A DNA stretch of 64,000 bases, from NCBI RefSeq assembly GCF_964355755.1, contig NC_092674.1, forward strand, positions 25,594,001 to 25,658,000, in the 5' to 3' direction. The notes beneath the pieces are model-generated. The model searched no databases and was not told the DNA's origin. It saw only the letters and a program-made list of their open reading frames with translations. Positions 28,201 through 34,200 of this stretch are shown here, one piece after another. Origin of the DNA: Antedon mediterranea (lineage: Eukaryota > Echinodermata > Crinoidea > Comatulida > Antedonidae). Every line of letters begins with the position of its first letter. Within the stretch, counting starts at the first letter, position 1. A program made the position numbers and the translations under genes.

Positions 28201-31200
28201 ATTAAAATCCCAGTTGTAAATTTGATTCTTTAAATAGCAAGATCCTACTTTACTCATTCCATTTTCTAACTTTTGTATCTCTTTACATGCACCTCTAGTC
28301 TAGGTTGTATAGATGGTGATTTGTGGTCTTACTGCTTGAGTAATACTCTAAACTAACTAGAACTAGTGTATAACATAATAATAGGTGTTTGGTTTGATTG
28401 GATTTAGTTTGTAAAAATTAAAATCTCAGTTGTGAATTTTATTCTTAAAAAGCAAGATCCTATCCAATACTACTATACTCATTTCATTTTCAAACTTTTG
28501 TACCTCTTTACAAGTAGTCTAGGTTGTAAATGGTAATTTAGCTAAATATTAAAAAGAAAAACATTTTTGAACATTTGGTGTCATAATTATACTTGAGCTA
28601 AAATAAATTTGGTTTTTTTAAATCGAAATGCTCACTGGTGGCCCTATGTAAAAAGAAATAACAAGTCCATACATAAGCATTATTATCTGTATTTTGTAGT
28701 TAGATTGATGGTACAGATATGTCAGATAATAGTTCAGATTGGTTTTAGTGCCAAAATAGCTTCTTTTTTTTCTTTTACAGTACCTTAAGTTGCTGAATTA
28801 AAAAAGTTAGGTGTAATTTTTTCGACCACCCTTTCATTCAGCTGCCATTAGAAAAAAATATATGGCACCGAAGATTGTGCTGGGAAACAGAATAAACGTT
28901 CTAAAGTTACACTTGATTTGGCTCTTAATAATATTGTAGTACAGGATCGTTTTTGGTGTTCTGCCCTTTAGTTTTTAATAATTTTATATTTGTCTTGCTT
29001 GCAGTAAATGAAATAAATAGTATTGTTACACTTGATTTGGCTCTTAATAATATTGTAGTACAGGATCGTTTTTGGTGTTCTGCCCTTTAGTTTTTAATAA
29101 TTTTATATTTGTCTTGCTTGCAGTAAATGAAATAAATAGTATTGTATAAACTTCAGAAAGTTATCAGGTTTGAGGTTCAAACTTTAGATCCATGGGACCC
29201 TCAACATGTAGTTATTTTATTGATATTAACTTCTACTTTTTTTAAACAAAGACTTTGTATGAAAAAATGATAATTAAAAACTTTGATTACAGATTCAACA
29301 TGTTGCTTGCAATTAGTATCATTTACATCATGGTGATCCAATCAGCCGCTCTAGCAGAACCTGAAGCTTGTAATAGTTGTAGTGCTGGGGTTCCTGGCAT
29401 TCCAGGACATCATGGTAATCCAGGCGCAATTGGACCACAAGGAATAAATGGAGAAAAGGGAATAAAAGGAGAATATGGAGAACAAGGAATGAATGGACAA
29501 CACGGAATGAAAGGAGAAAATGGACAAGGAATGAAAGGAGAAAAAGGACTGAAAGGAGAACAAGGAATGAATGGAGAACAAGGACTTAAAGGTGATAATG
29601 GAAAGAATGGACTAGATGGGATTCCAGGGAAATTAGGACCACAGGGACCACGAGGACCTATTGGGCTACCAGGTGCAATTGGCGCAAAAGGTGAAAAAGG
29701 TGAACAAACCAATATAACTAAATCAGCCTTTACAGTAGCTTTTAAAAGACCCCCAGGTCGTCCTACTGGCCCGTTAAAGTATGACACAACAATTACAAAT
29801 TTAGGAAGTCACTACAACACTGAAACAGGCAAGTTTGTCTGTGAAATTCCAGGTGTTTATGTATTTCAAGTCACGTCACAAAAAACTTCAGGAACTAGTA
29901 AAGTAGGAACAGCAATGATCAGAAATGGGAACCGTCAAGTTTCCACAATGACACATTTTGATACATATAGTTCAGTAAGCACAATGGTGGTACTTGATCT
30001 AGTAGTAGGTGATGAAGTATGGACTGAACCATTTAATTCACAATATAACTATTACTATAGTGACAGCAATGGATATTGCTCATTCTCAGGTTTCTTGCTT
30101 TATCCATCCTAAAGTTTCTACTCAACCAAGAAAGCAGTTATAAATAGGAATACAATTCAATCACTGAGATAAATATAAATACCTAGGTAAAGTGAAATGT
30201 CAATGTATTTACAATGGAGGAATTATACCATTGTAATCATACATTTCAGTTTTATTTTAATGTACACAAATAATAAAACATAAAAGCTATAATTCTAAAG
30301 GCTGAAGATATAGTACAGTATGATACTAGTCTAGTTGAAACCAAAAAGTCAAAGAAGACTAAAAGTTATCTGAATTACAACATAATGAATATATTTAAAT
30401 GCATGTTATTATTAATAATTAATATACAGTATGTTTAAATGTATTTTACTTAATGATGTATTGTCCCTTGAAACACAAAAAAATGAAGGTCAAAATATTC
30501 TAAATTTAAAGTGGCCATATCAAAGTAATATTAAAGTTATTCACTTTAAGTCGAAAATTTAAGCCAAAACAACAAGTTTACGTAATTAACAGGTAAATTA
30601 GTTTGATTACATTTCATCTGGAAAATCGTCACGAGCGAAAGTAAACAAAGATTTCAAACCATGAGTACGCATTATGCATGCCAAATTAGGATTGTTTACA
30701 ACTCGTCACGGTTAAGAAGGTATTTTCACACAGATCATGAAGAAGTTTTATGATTATGCATACAGAGTATATATAGCCAAACAAGCGCGTTTCATTATGG
30801 GATATATTTTGATTGAAAACTTTGACTGGAAGTCAAAGTTATTTTTTTAACAAAAAAACGTCTGTATTTCAGTTAAATTTTTTTTATACAGTATATGTTT
30901 AAATGCATGTTATTATTACTCAATAAAATAAAAGCAACAAATATTCATGTTTTATTTTAAGTTATTGATATTAATGCTTCTGTTCATATTTCAAGTTTAA
31001 ACTTCATAATTGAAAGTTCTAAGAATTTGTCTCTCCAACTTGTCACAGTCACCAAACGATAGCATTCTGGATAGTCATGATTACAAAATATTAAACGCAA
31101 GCATTGAAAATAGAGTTACTGTATGTTAATGTTAACATAGAGCAGGGAAGAGACTCTTTCTTGGTATAGAGCCAACTCCTAATATTCTACTGTCTGTACA

Positions 31201-34200
31201 TTATAATACTCCTGGTCTTGTGTTGAGAGATAAAGCTAGATCCTGCAAAGTATATTGTATTTTACTTAATAAATAAAAGATATACAGAAACAAATACTGT
31301 CTGGTTAATTTTCTAAAAATTTTTTTTATTTGTTACAAATTCAATTTTACAGCGACAAAATCACCACAAAAAACTTTCAGATGGTACAGTATATCAATAT
31401 TAGTTTAGATTGAATAAGGATAAATGCCAACAAAATCGGTTCACTTTCATTCTTATCGTAACATGAACATCTAGCGACTTTACTGCTAAGCGATTTATCA
31501 ACTAATGAAACAGTTTGAAAGATTAAAGAATAAATTGTTCATTAAATCACAACATGATGCTGTGAGGAAAAGTATTTATGGGTGATAATGGAAAGAATGG
31601 ACTAGATGGGATACCAGGGAAATTAGGACCACAGGGACCTCGAGGACCTTTTGGGCTACCAGGTTCAATTGGTGCAAAAGGTGAAAAGGGTGAACAAACC
31701 AATATAACTAAATCAGCCTTTACAGTAGCTTTTAAAAGAAGCCCAGGTTGTCCTACATACTTGATTTAGTAGTAGGTGATGAAGTATGGACTCAGCCATT
31801 TAATTCAGTATATAACTATTACTATAGTGACAGCAATGGATATTGCTCATTCTCAGGTTTCTTGTTTTATCCATCCTAGGTTTGTTACTCAACCAAGAAC
31901 ACAGTATAAATAGAATACTTACTATTAATGAGGAATGATAATCACCATTTATTAATATACATTTCTGTTTTATTTTATTGTACACAAATAATGAAACTAA
32001 TAAAATAAATATTTTTATATATATACAGAATTTCTCCTTTGGCGATCAATAATAAAATTATTCTGATTGTCTGATTCTAAAACCTATAATTCTGAGGCTG
32101 AAGATATAGTACAGTATGATGCTATTCTAGTTAATTTTAAAAAGTCAAATAAGACTAAAAATTATCTGAATTACAACATAATAAATATATTCAGTATATG
32201 TTTAAATAAAAGTTATTATTAACCAATAAATACAAGCAACAAATTCAATTTATTCAATGTTTTATTTTAATTAATTGATAATAATGCTTCTTTTCATATT
32301 TCAAGTTTAAACTTCATAAATTAAAGTTCTAAAGAATTTGTCCAAATGTCGTGCAGTGTCCACCTTGTCACAGTCACCAAACTATAGCATTCTGGATAGT
32401 TTTTTAAATGATAACAAAATATTAAACGCAAGCATTAAAAATACGAGTAAATGGAAACCATAGAGCAGGGAAGAGACTCTTTGTTGGTATTTTTCTTGTA
32501 TCTACTGTACATTATTATACTCCTGGTTTTATGTTGAGAGATAAAGCTATAGGTCCTGCAAAGGTTCCCCAATTCACTCAAATCAATACAAAATAATGCA
32601 ACCTTCAAAATAAAACTTAAAGAATATTTTAATAATGAACAGCTTGGAATTTCAGTTTAATTAAGTTATTTTTAATATTGTTTTTTTGATGTTATCTGGT
32701 CTTGTATGTATTTTCTTGTTTTTTCATTTTTACTGAGTCATACTTAATGATAATTGTACTAGGCCCAACCACTCACTTTTCAGTCATTACGGATTGGACC
32801 CCATTGGAAATAAGTTTACTTTTTTGTCGACTTAATGGGTTATCCAGGTATTCTCTTTTATACAGTGTATATTTTAACTTTTATGTATGAATATCGAATA
32901 AAATCAATCAATCAAAGTATATGTATTTTACTTAATAAATAAAAGGGTTACAAAAGTAAGACTAATGAAATACAGAAACCAATAATGTCTGCTTAATTTT
33001 CTAAAAATAATTTTTTTTACAAATTCAATTTTTACAGCCACATGAAATCACCCCAACAAATTTTTAGATGGTATATCAATATTAGTCTAAATGGAATAAG
33101 GATAAATGCCAACAAAATTGGTTCACTTTCAATGTTATCGTAACATGAACATCTAGCAACTTTACTGCTAAGCGATTTATCAACTGATGAAACAGTTTGA
33201 AAGATTAAAGAATAAATTGTTCATTAAATCACAACATGATGCTGTGAGGAAAAGTATTTAAAGAAAGAAAAATAAGTTGGTAATCGCAATATTTGTCTAT
33301 AAATAGTTTGGCGGAAATCAAACATTTAGAAAAAAATTGTTATTTTATCATGGCAAATGTATAAACCATATCGTGTTTACAAAATTGAACAATGACGTGT
33401 ATATCTAACAGCTTGAAAATGGATTTATATACATATAAATACACAGAAAAACAACATTACATTTATTAATACATCAACAAGTCAAAGGGAAACATCCAGT
33501 TTACTGATCAACAGAAAATACCAAACATTCTAGAAATAAAAAGTGATCTTGGGTAAGTACATTATTATTATTCAGTATTTTTGTACTTTAGATAATAATA
33601 ATAATAATAATAATAACACTAATAATAATAATAATACTGTTATAGTTCTTTATACCTGACAACCAAATTAAAGTGAGTCAGTACCAACAGGATCAATTGA
33701 CTTAAACAACACTCTAAACAACTACAGTAGAAATTAAATTAAGTGATTTTGGTGGGAGTTAAAAATGATTTTAAATTAAAACCCCAGTTGTAAATTTGAT
33801 TCTTTAAAAGGCAAGATCCTACTTTACTCATTCCATTTTCTAACTTGTGTATCTCTTACTGTACATGCACCTCTAGTCTAGGTTGTATAGAGATGATGAT
33901 TTGTGGTCTTATTGCTTAAGTATTACTCTAAACTAACTAGAACTAGTGTATAACGTAATAATGGATGTATAACATAATAATGGGTGTATGGTTTGATTGG
34001 ATTTAGTTATGAATTTTATTCTTAAAAAGCAAGATCCAATCCAATACTACTATACTCATTTCATTTTCAAACTTTTGTACCTCTTTACAAGTAGTCTAGG
34101 TTGTAAATGGTAATTTAGCTTAATAATTATTAATATTAAACAGAAAAACATTTTGGAAAATTTGGTGTCATAATTATAATTTAGCTAAAATAAATTTTGT

